Below the pieces are notes generated by a model that saw only the letters and a program-made list of their open reading frames with translations, was not told where the DNA came from and ran no database searches. Positions 35,101-44,416 of a stretch of 58,796 nucleotides of DNA are shown piece by piece. The stretch comes from an uncultured Clostridia bacterium. Its GTDB lineage: Bacteria > Bacillota > Clostridia > Christensenellales > UBA1242. Location of the stretch: contig CALVML010000007.1 in NCBI GenBank assembly GCA_944345705.1, positions 1-58,796 on the forward strand, written 5' to 3'. Position 1 is the stretch's first letter. Every line of letters begins with the position of its first letter. A program made the position numbers and the translations under genes.

Positions 35101-38100
35101 CTATGACTGTGCTTGGTGCAAACTTTGTGGAAGTTGAAAGACTTGCAGATGTGCAATTATCCTTTAATACTGAAACTTATATGCTTTCATGGACAAGTCC
35201 AGCAGAAAACACAACATATAATATCTATGTTGACGAAAGCAAGAAAACGCAAGTGACTTCAAATCAAATAGATATACGCTCACTTGGTCTTGACCTATTA
35301 ATTCAAAAATCGATATACATTGAAAGTGAAAATTCTCGCTATCTTGACGGAGAAAATTCAAACACTATCTATGTCACACAACTTAAGCCGATAGAAAAAT
35401 TAACCCTTGTTCAAGAAAACAATATCGTTTCATTTGAGATAAGTTCCAACCTTGCAAATACCAAAGAAGTACAGGTAAATGGCAGTAGCAATCATGTAAA
35501 TTATACTGCATATTCTGCAATTGGAACTTTAAATCTTGCTGATTTTTCTAATGGTGAATTTGTATTTAAAGTTATAGCTGAAAATAGCACAGATCAAACA
35601 GAATATTATTACATAGATTCTACAGAAGTAAGTTTTCAAATTGCAAATGTAGACTCTCAAACTATAAATATAACCGTAAATGAAATAGATAACACTATCA
35701 CTTGGAATAATGCTGTTCCTAATATGACAGCATCTATTGGTAGTGACAATCCAGTGACATATAATCTAACGATAAAAAATGATGAACAAACTTATTCTAC
35801 TCTTTCTACTCAATCTCTTTCATATTCAATAGAAGCACTTGAAGATGACCTTGGAGTAATCTTCACAAGCGGCGATGTTGAAGTAACAGTCAATGTCGTC
35901 ATTGCAGATTATTCATTCGAACCTTCATCAATGATAGCATATTACGGCACAAAGCAAAGCTCTGCTATAACCTTGCAAAAGCTTCCAGAAGTTGCAATAG
36001 AAAGTGATAAAATAGTCATCGAAAATTCAAATAACCTTAATAGCTACTTAGATGCTTATGTCACTTATACATTTAAAAACAACTGGCAAAATCAGGCAAT
36101 AATAGATGTAATAGTCAAAGATGATACTGAGCAGGAAATCTCATTTTCAATAAATCTTGCTAGTGGCAACATAAATCGCAATGAAGGCGTTTACTATTCA
36201 TTCACAAATGGCGGAGAAAACTGCCAACTATCAATCTATAAAGAAGCACTATCAAGTCAAAATAATACTATTAAATTTGTAGTTAGACAAGCAGGTGCGA
36301 TTTCATCAGAATGTACTAATGTATCTTTGTCACGGATGAAGGATATCGCGTCTTATTCACTTAATCCAGAAGGAGTGCTTACAATCTTTAATAACGAAGA
36401 TAAAGCTTCGGTATTTGTTCAAATTAGTATAGGTACAGAAACTATCAGCGCAAGTTATCCTTTGTTTAAAGTTCAAGGCGAAACCTATGAGGATTTAGAA
36501 AGTATTGATGTCTATCTTATAAGTGATGGCGATCATTTAGGTTTACTTGACGGAAAGAGTGGTAATTATACAATAAGATTGATTTTCTTTGATAGTGACC
36601 AAATTAGATTGCCGTCAAGCATTAGTTATGATATTGAAGGCGAAAAGTTTAGCGGAATTTCAGACATCAGTTTAATGCCAGAAGGTAGTATACTTTTACA
36701 GATCGGTGGCACAACGATAACAAGCGACAATCTCGATGAATACGAATTTGTCGTAAGATATAAAGGCACTGTAAAGACCTTTACTCCGCGTGTTTACGAC
36801 GTTTCGGCAAATTCGTTTAGATATGGAATGCTTGAAATAATTCAATTATTTGGTGACAGCATTACTACAGGTACTCTTAATTTTGATTTTAATGTTAGAA
36901 AAGTTAGCTCAATTTACGGCGAATGGAAGTCAATAAGTTATAGTTATCAAACTGAGTCGCTTTATCAAGGATTTTTAAAAGATCAAACCTTGTCGTCAGA
37001 TTTTGATTATTCTCAAGATTATATCTTCTTCTTAAGAGAAGTTGACAATACATCTTATTTCAATATAAAAATCACAAACACTCTAGATGAAAGTGCTGGT
37101 ATTACTTATGCATACATTGACTCGACAAGTATAGAAGGCTATCTTAAAAAAGATACTCAAGGAAGAGTGGTTGCTTTCACAAAGACAGTAGGTGTAGATG
37201 ATGGCTTTACATACGAGGCAGTCTATGCAATATCTATAAACGAACTTCTTGAGCGTTACGATTATGGAATTTTTGCAATTGAAATATCGCGTATCGGTCA
37301 AGATGGAGAAGATTTTACTCAATATTCAAGCGTTACAGTCGAAGTGATGAAGTTAAATCAAATTAACGAAAATATCACAGTACAAAACAATGTTCTCTAC
37401 TGGACTTGGCAGGCAACAGGTATAACAAATGCACAATACTTGCCAAACGGCTACTATGTTGAGCTTGATGTTTACTCGTCAGCATCAGTTGATGCAGAGA
37501 AAGAAACAACTATTAAATATTTTGTTTCGTCAAATCAGTTTGATCTATCACAGAGAGAGATCTTGGAAGTAGGAAAATATTATAATCTTAGAATATATGC
37601 TGTTTCAATCAATAGCAATATCATAACTTCAAATTCAAGAGATTATGCTCAAATTATCAACAAAAATCAAACTCCTGCAAAGGTGGTAGTACAGGATGGA
37701 AAACTCTTATTTGACACTGAAGGCTTTACAATAAAGGGAGTTTTGACTACAGGCGAAGTTGATATTGTTTCAAGTTTGCAGGAAATGTTAGATACAACTC
37801 CAATCGATCAGTTGACAGTTGCAAACAACCAAATAAGCTATGGCAGTCAAACCTTGACCATTCCAACAACTTTCTCCTATCCACTTAATTTCTCTACAAC
37901 GCAGGTTAGCAACACAACAAATATTAGGTTGACTTTTACAAACTCCTCAAATCGCTCGTACAGCGTGACAGTTTCGGCAGTTCATCTATTTAATTATATA
38001 GAACTTAGTTACTATGCAAACAGTACAGCGCAAGGTCAAGACCAAAAAACGACTGCTTCTCTTGCTGATGTTTTAAATACTTTGTATAGCCAGCATCCAA

Positions 38101-41100
38101 ACGAAAATGCCAATTTAAAGAACCTTGCTGATTTCTTAAGTGGCTCAAATTATGGAATAGGCGCAGATAGTATTTTGTTTGACGATTATGGATCAAGCAT
38201 TCCAAGTGGTGAGTATAACCTAACTGCTATCCATGTTGGAGTAGTTGCTGGAAACATAGACTCAAATGGTGCAGAGGCAACCAAAGTATACTTAATCTCA
38301 GCGCCAGAAATCTTGCTAGATAATGATAGTGAAGGATATTTTGTTCGAGTGAGATCGACAACAATATCTAATGGAAGCGAAGTTCAAAAATATAAGATGG
38401 TGTTTAGATATAATTATCAGTCTGTAGTTCAATTATATGACGAAGATGATCTTCTAGAATTTGATATCGAGTATACTTCGTCAGGCTGGCAAATCAAACT
38501 CAATGGTACAGTTATAGAATATGATATAAATGAAGATCAGACAAATGATGTCATTTCCACTGTAACAGTCTCGGGTGACTCGCGCTCTTACTTTAAAATC
38601 AATTTAACCGCTCTTAGAGATGCACTCAATTTCAGTGAATTAGGCTTTAGTAGACAGTTAATCTTGAATAAGGATATAAGAGTAGATATATATGCTGTTG
38701 CACCTGAAGAAGAAAATGGCGATGTGGCAGACAATGTATATGTGCTAAACGGCAAAAGTGCTCACTTCAATTTGCATTTCTTAAATCTTGAAGCAAATTC
38801 GATATCTTTTGAAGATGGACAGATGAAGGTCTCTGTTATACATAATCCAACAAGTCCAAACACCATACTTTTAAGATATCGTACAACTACTCAAGGTGAG
38901 TCAAGTGATGAGATTACTCCAGAAGAGCAGGGCAATGGCAATATCAGTGATATCAGTACAACAATCAATTTGCCTTATGATGGACAGTACCGATATATTG
39001 TCATCTCACTAAACGGTGCGATTTCAAGTGACTATATGAAAGTAGAAAGTAAGTCCTATGCGATTGAAAATCTATACAAGATGTCAGCGCCTACCTTATC
39101 TGTATCGAACAACAATCTTGTAATCTCGCTTGGCATGAACAATCTTAATATTATTGACAGCATGAAATTAAAACTCGGTTCAAGTGAAAATAGTTATGCA
39201 GAAGGCGCTACTTACGATTATAATGATATAGGCTCTACATTTACGACAAGTTCATTCGTCTATCAAGTTGGAAGCGATGAGAGCGAGATAAATGCACGAA
39301 GCTTCAGTTCTTATCTACTAGGCAATTCTGGTCAGTTTAGTTATTCTCCAGATACCGAAGCTTCTTATTCTCATAACGCAGACTATATTTGGACATTCAC
39401 AAGTGATACATCTAGCGAGAGTCCATATTCAAATTATGTTATCTTCTCATCAAGCGCAAATTATATAGACGCTCAAATGCTCAATATAATTACAAGCAGT
39501 TCAATTTCAGCGGGTAGTTTTATTTGGACAACTCAAAATACATTGCCATCACTCCAAAATGATGCTCAAATAATCTATCAAGTTGACATTGATTACTATC
39601 TTAGAAATGATAGGCTGGTAGATGGTCAAGTTAGCACAGAATATACCTATGATGCAACAGAAACCTACTATACAACTTCAAATTCTCTAAGTTACATTTA
39701 CTTTAGCAATAATTATGAATATTATATCATCAACTTGACAGCGCTCGCAGGTATTGAAGTCGATGCATCTACATCAACAGGCTCTTACATTCAAACGGTA
39801 GAAGGCAATGCCTATGACATAAGCAGTACTAATTATTATGTAAATGATTTAGCAGTTTTGCGTAATAGAACAGTTACTCTCGGCTCGGTAGAGGAAGCGG
39901 GAAGCGGAAATTTAATCACAAGAAGTCAATCTCCAACACTTTCTACAAACTCTTATGGCATAACGAATGGCATAATCGAGTTTACACTTCCTAATATTCA
40001 GTTGCAAACAGGAGATGCAAGTGGCTATACCGAAGAAGAACTAAGAAATTCTCTTGCAGTACATGCAGTCTATGGTCAAACAAATAGCAAACTTGAAGGT
40101 GAATATACATTTGCAAGTTCTACAAACAGCGTTGTGGTTACATTTAAGCCTTATGAAAATCAAATAAATAGTAGCAATCTCACAATCGAAGTTTACTTTA
40201 CAGAAACTGGTAAACTTATGAGCAAACCACTTACAATATCAAATGTTTACAAATTGCCTGATATAAGTGAAAGTTACTATTCAATCGGCATGGAAACAGT
40301 CGGAGAGAATAATGGAAGAACTTACATCGATTTTGCTGAGTATTTCTCAAACTTTAGATATTCAGGAAGCAATACAAATTACAACATTGTTATAAATGAA
40401 AATATTGATGATGAATTAACTTCATGGGTACTTACTGCAGATGCTTCAAGATACTACTTGACATCGAATAGTCAAATTCAAATTCAAGTATGTGATGCTC
40501 AAGGGCAAGGTGCTGTTGTTGGCAGAATACTCTTCCTTTACAGCAACACTCTCACTCTTGATATACTTGAAACAAAGATTAAAGAAGGTGATACCGAGCT
40601 TATAAATATTTCATGGGATGACATCTATGATAGATTTACATGGCAGTTGATCGGCTCGGCAGATCAAGCAGAATATGACTATTACTATTATCTTAGATAT
40701 AATTCAGGAAGCATAGAGCAGGGCATTACAACCAACAATTACTATATGCCATCTCAAAGCGGAAGCGTTGCAACCTTCTATATTCAGGCAAGAAATAGAG
40801 ATGACGAAGGCAAACTCTATACATTCTCAAATCAAATCACATTTGATGGCAGTGTAACTCCATCTCTATACAGTGGTGGAAATGGTACTGAATTAAATCC
40901 TTATCTAATTTCTAACAGTACAGATTTCTATAATATCTTTATGAGAAATTCTGCAAATGAAAGATATTACTTTGCACTCAATTCAAATATCGAAGTCAAT
41001 ATTGCCGATATGATAACTCATGTTACAGAAAATGGTGGCAGTGCAGAAGACATTCTATCATTCTATGGACATCTTTCAGGAAATGGCAATACAATAACTA

Positions 41101-42071
41101 TAAATGCGACAAGTTTGATGGATATGCAATCAAGTTATAGCAAGGTTATCACCGGCCTTGGAAATGACAGCATTGTATTTGATAAATATGTTGCTTTATT
41201 CCACACTCTAGATAGTCAGGCAAGCATTGAAGACTTGAATATTAATTTCAATATCAACCTTTCAATGCAAAGTGCTACAAATGCAATATTAAGTTCACTT
41301 GTTCTTTACAATTATGGAACAATTTCAGGGGTTACTTTGAGTAGTGTAAATATTGCTGGGCTTTCTACGACCGCTCAATCTGCAAGCAATATCATGGTTG
41401 GTGGAATTGCTGGCATAAATCTTGGCGATATTGTAGAAGCAAGAGATAACGCAAGCTTTACTTACAATGCAGGCTCAAGATATATAAGGTTTGGCTACGG
41501 CGGTATAGCAGCATTCAATGATGTAATAGAAGGAGATGCTGGAAGAATTATCTATTCATTCTCGCAAGGCAATAAGACAGTAAATATTCAATCTGCAAAT
41601 GCAATCGCTCTTTTAAGCGGAGTTGCAATCAACAACTACTCACTTATTTCATCTAGTGGAAATTCTGGCAACTTCACAGTTACAAATAGTGGCAGTGTTT
41701 CATCGTTTACTGTGTATGTTTCTGGCATTACCATCTTAAATTCAAACGGCTCGCTAAATTATCTATATAATACAGGTACATTTACAAGGGCTCAAGTAGG
41801 CACAGTCTATGCAAGTGCAATCAGTTATTCAGTAGTTGGTGGCACTGTCAACACACTTGTTGATACAACTTCATCACCACTCGTAGTGTCTTGCACAATT
41901 GCACCGACAATTCAAGGCTCGCTCTATGCCGATCAGTCGGCAGGCACTAATCCAAACTTGCCAACCGAGGCACTCCCAACTCAAAGCACGACTATAACAA
42001 CCGATCAAGGATATGTCCTTCGAATTGTGCCAACATCAAGTACCGTTAGGGTGACAATAAGCAGATCGTAA
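32199..42071 (+). CDS. Giant surface lipoprotein with Ig/FN3-like modules and a C-terminal beta-helix-like region
   Basis: 3290 residues with lipobox ALVGC (Cys22). Residues about 27-105 are a BIG2/Ig-like domain. From about 230 to 2880 the protein is a series of degenerate fibronectin-III-like modules marked by a Trp strand, for example SLSWARQDNAVYDIYLDG (231), FTWNLVSNAEYEYKI (581), LYWTLNDTRVQRYDI (868), MLSWTSPAENTTYNIYVD (996), LYWTWQATG (1732) and FTWQLIGSADQAEYDYYY (2812). From about 2890, GGNGTELNPYLISNSTDFYNI opens a region of the kind that heads parallel beta-helices (GLUG/right-handed helix), running to the end without a sorting signal. It is anchored by lipid at the N-terminus and would reach far from the cell. 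A GGGG ribosome site precedes it. It is a single uninterrupted frame of 9.87 kb. Confidence 0.88.
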   Translation: MKRYIFSLFAIIGLSLIALVGCNTPDTKSATFLSDEYILSIGESIDLESQIKLKEINYEDITFSSSDSQVLNIQDGKANALASGLSVIFASYNGENIATASVYVKYQYQNVSNVQVDESGNITWKEPSIVYDGDIIYPSSYIVHLKNITNVPPSEQGELQFASFESEYGLNLDENGFSFGQYLVVIEVAGDELADGVAFDENNGVILNYGVMGSINNVTFTPYSDENKTSSLSWARQDNAVYDIYLDGFMIGKDIATNTFTYSYSGLDEGSEYQLQIVAKDSTGSLLSTTTFLDVVVLGKTNPSFVPADSDNLDGMVSWQSVENAFGYYAIVTNSASQSVVLEYDADEFNGQTLEGGGNGDIKLQVIAKGGYRSGVIYINGFAGEDLVVAKLNKPSATVTIEDEKALIEIENDPNNQKFILRYGREQAIFEGNSYEVDLADLTAGEYTFNLQAVPTTNDKNYLTSDTFTYDFVVLKDFSSFTHTLSDKTSTFRFNEIENANYYTISVNGNILEDIDYSITNGKVIFTVDLSTITPEENEYLVEFVAGKKVGGVETAVISTYQKTIQVLPIVTQADSQQNGRFTWNLVSNAEYEYKIIKYTDMSRQTVEREYDFNTTSLNYTTENLTFGYYSIIIYTRSINTSSYFDSDFYTQEEGEGYFKADFIVTRQIESPEISFSCASGENILTIQGVEFGGGYDIYVDGVKDGTIENNNDDYSLEIVYRFTNAFSDVKNYAITVNAHSGTKYDSTLHTISDASRINIQRLAQPQFTVSEAYNELSYAKTEELLNVTMIDNASKVDITLDGQLINSDGSNTVNMIDYSKFDNEFTLLLTFRAGINQDDQYYMDSFTRAVNFERILAPTNFAYQNGNLYWTLNDTRVQRYDIIIELTTTSTGSSYYRHSFTASSATSESENNFSFDIQSVIDNLISTDENNFSENYMRANSVKFYLVAHANGFSDDQGTYILPSSNAMTVLGANFVEVERLADVQLSFNTETYMLSWTSPAENTTYNIYVDESKKTQVTSNQIDIRSLGLDLLIQKSIYIESENSRYLDGENSNTIYVTQLKPIEKLTLVQENNIVSFEISSNLANTKEVQVNGSSNHVNYTAYSAIGTLNLADFSNGEFVFKVIAENSTDQTEYYYIDSTEVSFQIANVDSQTINITVNEIDNTITWNNAVPNMTASIGSDNPVTYNLTIKNDEQTYSTLSTQSLSYSIEALEDDLGVIFTSGDVEVTVNVVIADYSFEPSSMIAYYGTKQSSAITLQKLPEVAIESDKIVIENSNNLNSYLDAYVTYTFKNNWQNQAIIDVIVKDDTEQEISFSINLASGNINRNEGVYYSFTNGGENCQLSIYKEALSSQNNTIKFVVRQAGAISSECTNVSLSRMKDIASYSLNPEGVLTIFNNEDKASVFVQISIGTETISASYPLFKVQGETYEDLESIDVYLISDGDHLGLLDGKSGNYTIRLIFFDSDQIRLPSSISYDIEGEKFSGISDISLMPEGSILLQIGGTTITSDNLDEYEFVVRYKGTVKTFTPRVYDVSANSFRYGMLEIIQLFGDSITTGTLNFDFNVRKVSSIYGEWKSISYSYQTESLYQGFLKDQTLSSDFDYSQDYIFFLREVDNTSYFNIKITNTLDESAGITYAYIDSTSIEGYLKKDTQGRVVAFTKTVGVDDGFTYEAVYAISINELLERYDYGIFAIEISRIGQDGEDFTQYSSVTVEVMKLNQINENITVQNNVLYWTWQATGITNAQYLPNGYYVELDVYSSASVDAEKETTIKYFVSSNQFDLSQREILEVGKYYNLRIYAVSINSNIITSNSRDYAQIINKNQTPAKVVVQDGKLLFDTEGFTIKGVLTTGEVDIVSSLQEMLDTTPIDQLTVANNQISYGSQTLTIPTTFSYPLNFSTTQVSNTTNIRLTFTNSSNRSYSVTVSAVHLFNYIELSYYANSTAQGQDQKTTASLADVLNTLYSQHPNENANLKNLADFLSGSNYGIGADSILFDDYGSSIPSGEYNLTAIHVGVVAGNIDSNGAEATKVYLISAPEILLDNDSEGYFVRVRSTTISNGSEVQKYKMVFRYNYQSVVQLYDEDDLLEFDIEYTSSGWQIKLNGTVIEYDINEDQTNDVISTVTVSGDSRSYFKINLTALRDALNFSELGFSRQLILNKDIRVDIYAVAPEEENGDVADNVYVLNGKSAHFNLHFLNLEANSISFEDGQMKVSVIHNPTSPNTILLRYRTTTQGESSDEITPEEQGNGNISDISTTINLPYDGQYRYIVISLNGAISSDYMKVESKSYAIENLYKMSAPTLSVSNNNLVISLGMNNLNIIDSMKLKLGSSENSYAEGATYDYNDIGSTFTTSSFVYQVGSDESEINARSFSSYLLGNSGQFSYSPDTEASYSHNADYIWTFTSDTSSESPYSNYVIFSSSANYIDAQMLNIITSSSISAGSFIWTTQNTLPSLQNDAQIIYQVDIDYYLRNDRLVDGQVSTEYTYDATETYYTTSNSLSYIYFSNNYEYYIINLTALAGIEVDASTSTGSYIQTVEGNAYDISSTNYYVNDLAVLRNRTVTLGSVEEAGSGNLITRSQSPTLSTNSYGITNGIIEFTLPNIQLQTGDASGYTEEELRNSLAVHAVYGQTNSKLEGEYTFASSTNSVVVTFKPYENQINSSNLTIEVYFTETGKLMSKPLTISNVYKLPDISESYYSIGMETVGENNGRTYIDFAEYFSNFRYSGSNTNYNIVINENIDDELTSWVLTADASRYYLTSNSQIQIQVCDAQGQGAVVGRILFLYSNTLTLDILETKIKEGDTELINISWDDIYDRFTWQLIGSADQAEYDYYYYLRYNSGSIEQGITTNNYYMPSQSGSVATFYIQARNRDDEGKLYTFSNQITFDGSVTPSLYSGGNGTELNPYLISNSTDFYNIFMRNSANERYYFALNSNIEVNIADMITHVTENGGSAEDILSFYGHLSGNGNTITINATSLMDMQSSYSKVITGLGNDSIVFDKYVALFHTLDSQASIEDLNINFNINLSMQSATNAILSSLVLYNYGTISGVTLSSVNIAGLSTTAQSASNIMVGGIAGINLGDIVEARDNASFTYNAGSRYIRFGYGGIAAFNDVIEGDAGRIIYSFSQGNKTVNIQSANAIALLSGVAINNYSLISSSGNSGNFTVTNSGSVSSFTVYVSGITILNSNGSLNYLYNTGTFTRAQVGTVYASAISYSVVGGTVNTLVDTTSSPLVVSCTIAPTIQGSLYADQSAGTNPNLPTEALPTQSTTITTDQGYVLRIVPTSSTVRVTISRS

Positions 42072-42105
42072 TTAAATTTAGATTGCAATTTATGAAAAAT
42101 AAAGG

Positions 42106-42138
42106 ACCTTCTTTTTGAAATAAAAAAGAAGGTTTTTT
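42106..42138 (+). terminator. Terminator of the giant lipoprotein gene
   Basis: ACCTTCTTTTT/AAAAAAGAAGGT followed by T-run. Confidence 0.88.
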
Positions 42139-42402
42139 GTTTAAAAAATATAAACAAATTAAAATAATTTAAAAATAAATAAAAAAATATTATTGAAAAT
42201 GATTAAAAAATTAAATAAAAATGATTAAAAAATATATCAAAAATCAAATAATAATATAAAAAAAGAAAATATTTAAATTTATTTAATTTATTTAATTTAT
42301 TTAATTAATTTTTTATTTTAATTTTTTAATATATTTTAAATAAACATCTTTAAATTTTTAAATAAATTATTTTTTGACTTTTAATGTTTTAATTCTAAAT
42401 AA
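42139..42402. other. Very AT-rich gene-free stretch
   Basis: Almost pure A/T with GATTAAAAAATTAAATAAA-type repeats in the first half and a thrice-repeated TTTAATTTA pattern in the second. It separates the terminator from the next lipoprotein gene. No gene or clear promoter inside; it could be a curved or nucleoid-protein-bound spacer. Confidence 0.6.
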
Positions 42403-42426
42403 GTGCAATGGATAGTAAAATATAAC

Positions 42427-43302
42427 ATGAAAAAGTTTGTGATTTTTCTTTTAATTTTTGTTTTTTGTCCATTTGTACTTGTAGGATGTGATCAAAAAAG
42501 TGAGATTGAACTTGACGATTATATCTTTTTAAATCTAGATTACCAAAGTGATAAGGTGTCTTTTCACTTATATTTTTCTGTTGATGAAAGTGGACTATCT
42601 TACGAAGGTGGAGAGATTGAAAAGCAAAAGTTTTTAAAAAATCTTGAGAAGAATATTGAAACAATAAGAATGGAATATCTCTTTTCGCTAGCACTTATCT
42701 ATATTCAAAATCCAATCGAAGAATACAAAATCAACAGTGGTGTTTTAATTTCGCCTGTCATCTATAGTCACGAAAAGGGCTTGATAGGATTTGACATAAA
42801 CTATACAAGTCATAGCGCCTATAGATATTATCACGGCTCATCTTCGTCTAGTGAAGATAGTAAAAATCAAGGAAATATATTTTTATATAAACACTCGTCC
42901 GTTGGACGCAATCCTTTTTCGGTGCCAATCAGTATAAGTCAAGGGCAGACTATACTGACAGGCGAAAGATATAAAAATATGGTTATAGAAAGTTTTTCTG
43001 GCACGAACTATAGTCAGGAATATATTGCTTCCTACAATCCTTCTTTTGTATATGACTATAGCTGTCCTTACAGTTATATCAAAACAGACGCTGATGTGAA
43101 ACTTAAACAAAATAACACCTATCACAACTATTGGATAGAAAAAGAGTTAGACGGCAAAACTATCACTCTTACTTTACAATATCTCAATCTCTTCAACTGT
43201 CAAGTGTTTATTCTTGCCACTGTGTTAATCGGCACGACTGGCGCGCTTATAACCTGCAAAATCATAAAAAAGAAAAGATTGAAAAAGACAATTAAAAATT
43301 GA
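42427..43302 (+). CDS. Lipoprotein with a C-terminal membrane segment
   Basis: 291 residues: lipobox LVGC (Cys21), a beta-rich external domain with two aromatic patches (YTSHSAYRYYHGSSSS; FDVNYSCPYSY-like region), and a C-terminal hydrophobic helix (FILATVLIGTTGALITC) followed by Lys-rich KKKRLKK, a stop-transfer. Being held at both ends is unusual for a lipoprotein. There is no ribosome site; TAAAAT ends 5 bases upstream of ATG 42427, so it may be leaderless. Function unknown; it may belong with the giant lipoprotein. Confidence 0.7.
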   Translation: MKKFVIFLLIFVFCPFVLVGCDQKSEIELDDYIFLNLDYQSDKVSFHLYFSVDESGLSYEGGEIEKQKFLKNLEKNIETIRMEYLFSLALIYIQNPIEEYKINSGVLISPVIYSHEKGLIGFDINYTSHSAYRYYHGSSSSSEDSKNQGNIFLYKHSSVGRNPFSVPISISQGQTILTGERYKNMVIESFSGTNYSQEYIASYNPSFVYDYSCPYSYIKTDADVKLKQNNTYHNYWIEKELDGKTITLTLQYLNLFNCQVFILATVLIGTTGALITCKIIKKKRLKKTIKN

Positions 43303-43403
43303 TCTAAAAAAATAATTTTACTTATTGCCCAAAATTTCTTTAATATTTAAATTTCCAATTTTCACCTAAAATGATTGTTTTTTAAAGTTTTTAAAAAAAA
43401 GGC

Positions 43404-43430
43404 TTGACAATTCCCCCCCCCGAGTATAAT
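43404..43430 (+). promoter_or_regulatory. Promoter with a C9 tract in the spacer, copy 1
   Basis: TTGACA (43404-43409), a 15-bp spacer containing nine consecutive C (43413-43421), and TATAAT (43425-43430). Both boxes are perfect but the spacing is 2 bp short of the optimum, so gain or loss of Cs by slippage would change promoter strength. Confidence 0.85.
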
Positions 43431-43462
43431 GAAGGTAGGAATCAAAAGAAAAAGGAGGATAT

Positions 43463-44155
43463 ATGTTTAATAGAAAAGAAATGGAAAGTAAAATAGACAG
43501 CTTCAACGATAAAGGTGAAATAGCAAACTTTATACTTTCAAATGTTCGTGAACTTTTGATAGAAGACAGGCTTGCAGTCGACAAAGTTTTGGACATCTTT
43601 AGTTCCGAAAAATTTCCTAAAGAATTGTTTTATGACGCCAAGTTTATGGGTGAATTAGCAGGCATGTCAAAATATTCAGTTTATTTAACATACCTTATAT
43701 CTAATATCAGAACCTATGTCATTAGTAGCAACCTAAACGATCAGTTAAAATTTAGTTTAAGTCTTGCAAGTACCGAACAAGGAAGTAGATTTTTCAATGA
43801 ATATAGCTTAATCTTTGGAAAAGATAATGAGGAAATAAGCAAACAATTTATTGACGAAACCCTTACCGCCGAGCAGAGAGAAACTCTTGTTGAACTCTTG
43901 GGACAACTTGCGATAAGAGATCCAGGTTTGGTATTTGATTTACCAGCTATGAATGTAGACCATGCCGCTTTTGATAAAGATTTCTATAAATCAGTAATTC
44001 ATAAAGCAAACGAGATACCGCCAGAAGAATTATCAGCGCCAGAGAGAGCAGTTTCAGCTGGTCTTGTCGCATTAGAAATGGAATATCTGCAGAAAGAGAG
44101 GGAAAGGCTGTCGAAAAGAGCAAACAACTCAGAGAAGGTTCTGGGAGAAAGATAA
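43463..44155 (+). CDS. Tandem paralogue A, function unknown
   Basis: A 230-residue soluble helical protein. Its first 75 or so residues are nearly the same as those of paralogue B, 954 bases downstream; the remainder is similar but clearly diverged. It has no signal peptide, membrane segment or known motif. GGAGG lies 6 bases before ATG. The upstream promoter (with its C9 tract), the leader and the terminator are also duplicated. The tail (NSEKVLGER) is read through a segment that is noncoding in B. Confidence 0.75.
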   Translation: MFNRKEMESKIDSFNDKGEIANFILSNVRELLIEDRLAVDKVLDIFSSEKFPKELFYDAKFMGELAGMSKYSVYLTYLISNIRTYVISSNLNDQLKFSLSLASTEQGSRFFNEYSLIFGKDNEEISKQFIDETLTAEQRETLVELLGQLAIRDPGLVFDLPAMNVDHAAFDKDFYKSVIHKANEIPPEELSAPERAVSAGLVALEMEYLQKERERLSKRANNSEKVLGER

Positions 44156-44172
44156 AGATAGTAAAACCCATT

Positions 44173-44205
44173 AAACTCTTACAATCAATGTGATTGTAGG
44201 AGTTT
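44173..44205 (+). terminator. Terminator of paralogue A
   Basis: AAACTCTTACAATCA/TGATTGTAGGAGTTT hairpin. The T-run is poor (CTTG), so read-through towards paralogue B is possible. Confidence 0.75.
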
Positions 44206-44355
44206 CTTGTTGAATATAATACATTTATTTTTTGTCTATTTAGGAGTTTTTGCTAACAAAAATGCTTGCAATTTCTTGTCCAAATGCTCTTATATTTTGA
44301 GCTTTTGTAATTTTTACTTAAAATGATTGTTTTTTAAAGTTTTTAAAAAAAGGAC

Positions 44356-44382
44356 TTGACAATTCCCCCCCCCGAGTATAAT
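44356..44382 (+). promoter_or_regulatory. Promoter with a C9 tract in the spacer, copy 2
   Basis: TTGACA (44356-44361), a 15-bp spacer with nine Cs (44365-44373), TATAAT (44377-44382). The same arrangement as copy 1. Confidence 0.85.
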
Positions 44383-44416
44383 GAAGGTAGGCATCAAAAG
44401 AAAAAAAGGAGAATCT

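Noticed and set aside
42139..42402. Replication origin or partition site in the AT-rich gap
   Set aside because: No DnaA-box cluster or parS-like palindrome is visible, and there is no dnaA/dnaN nearby.
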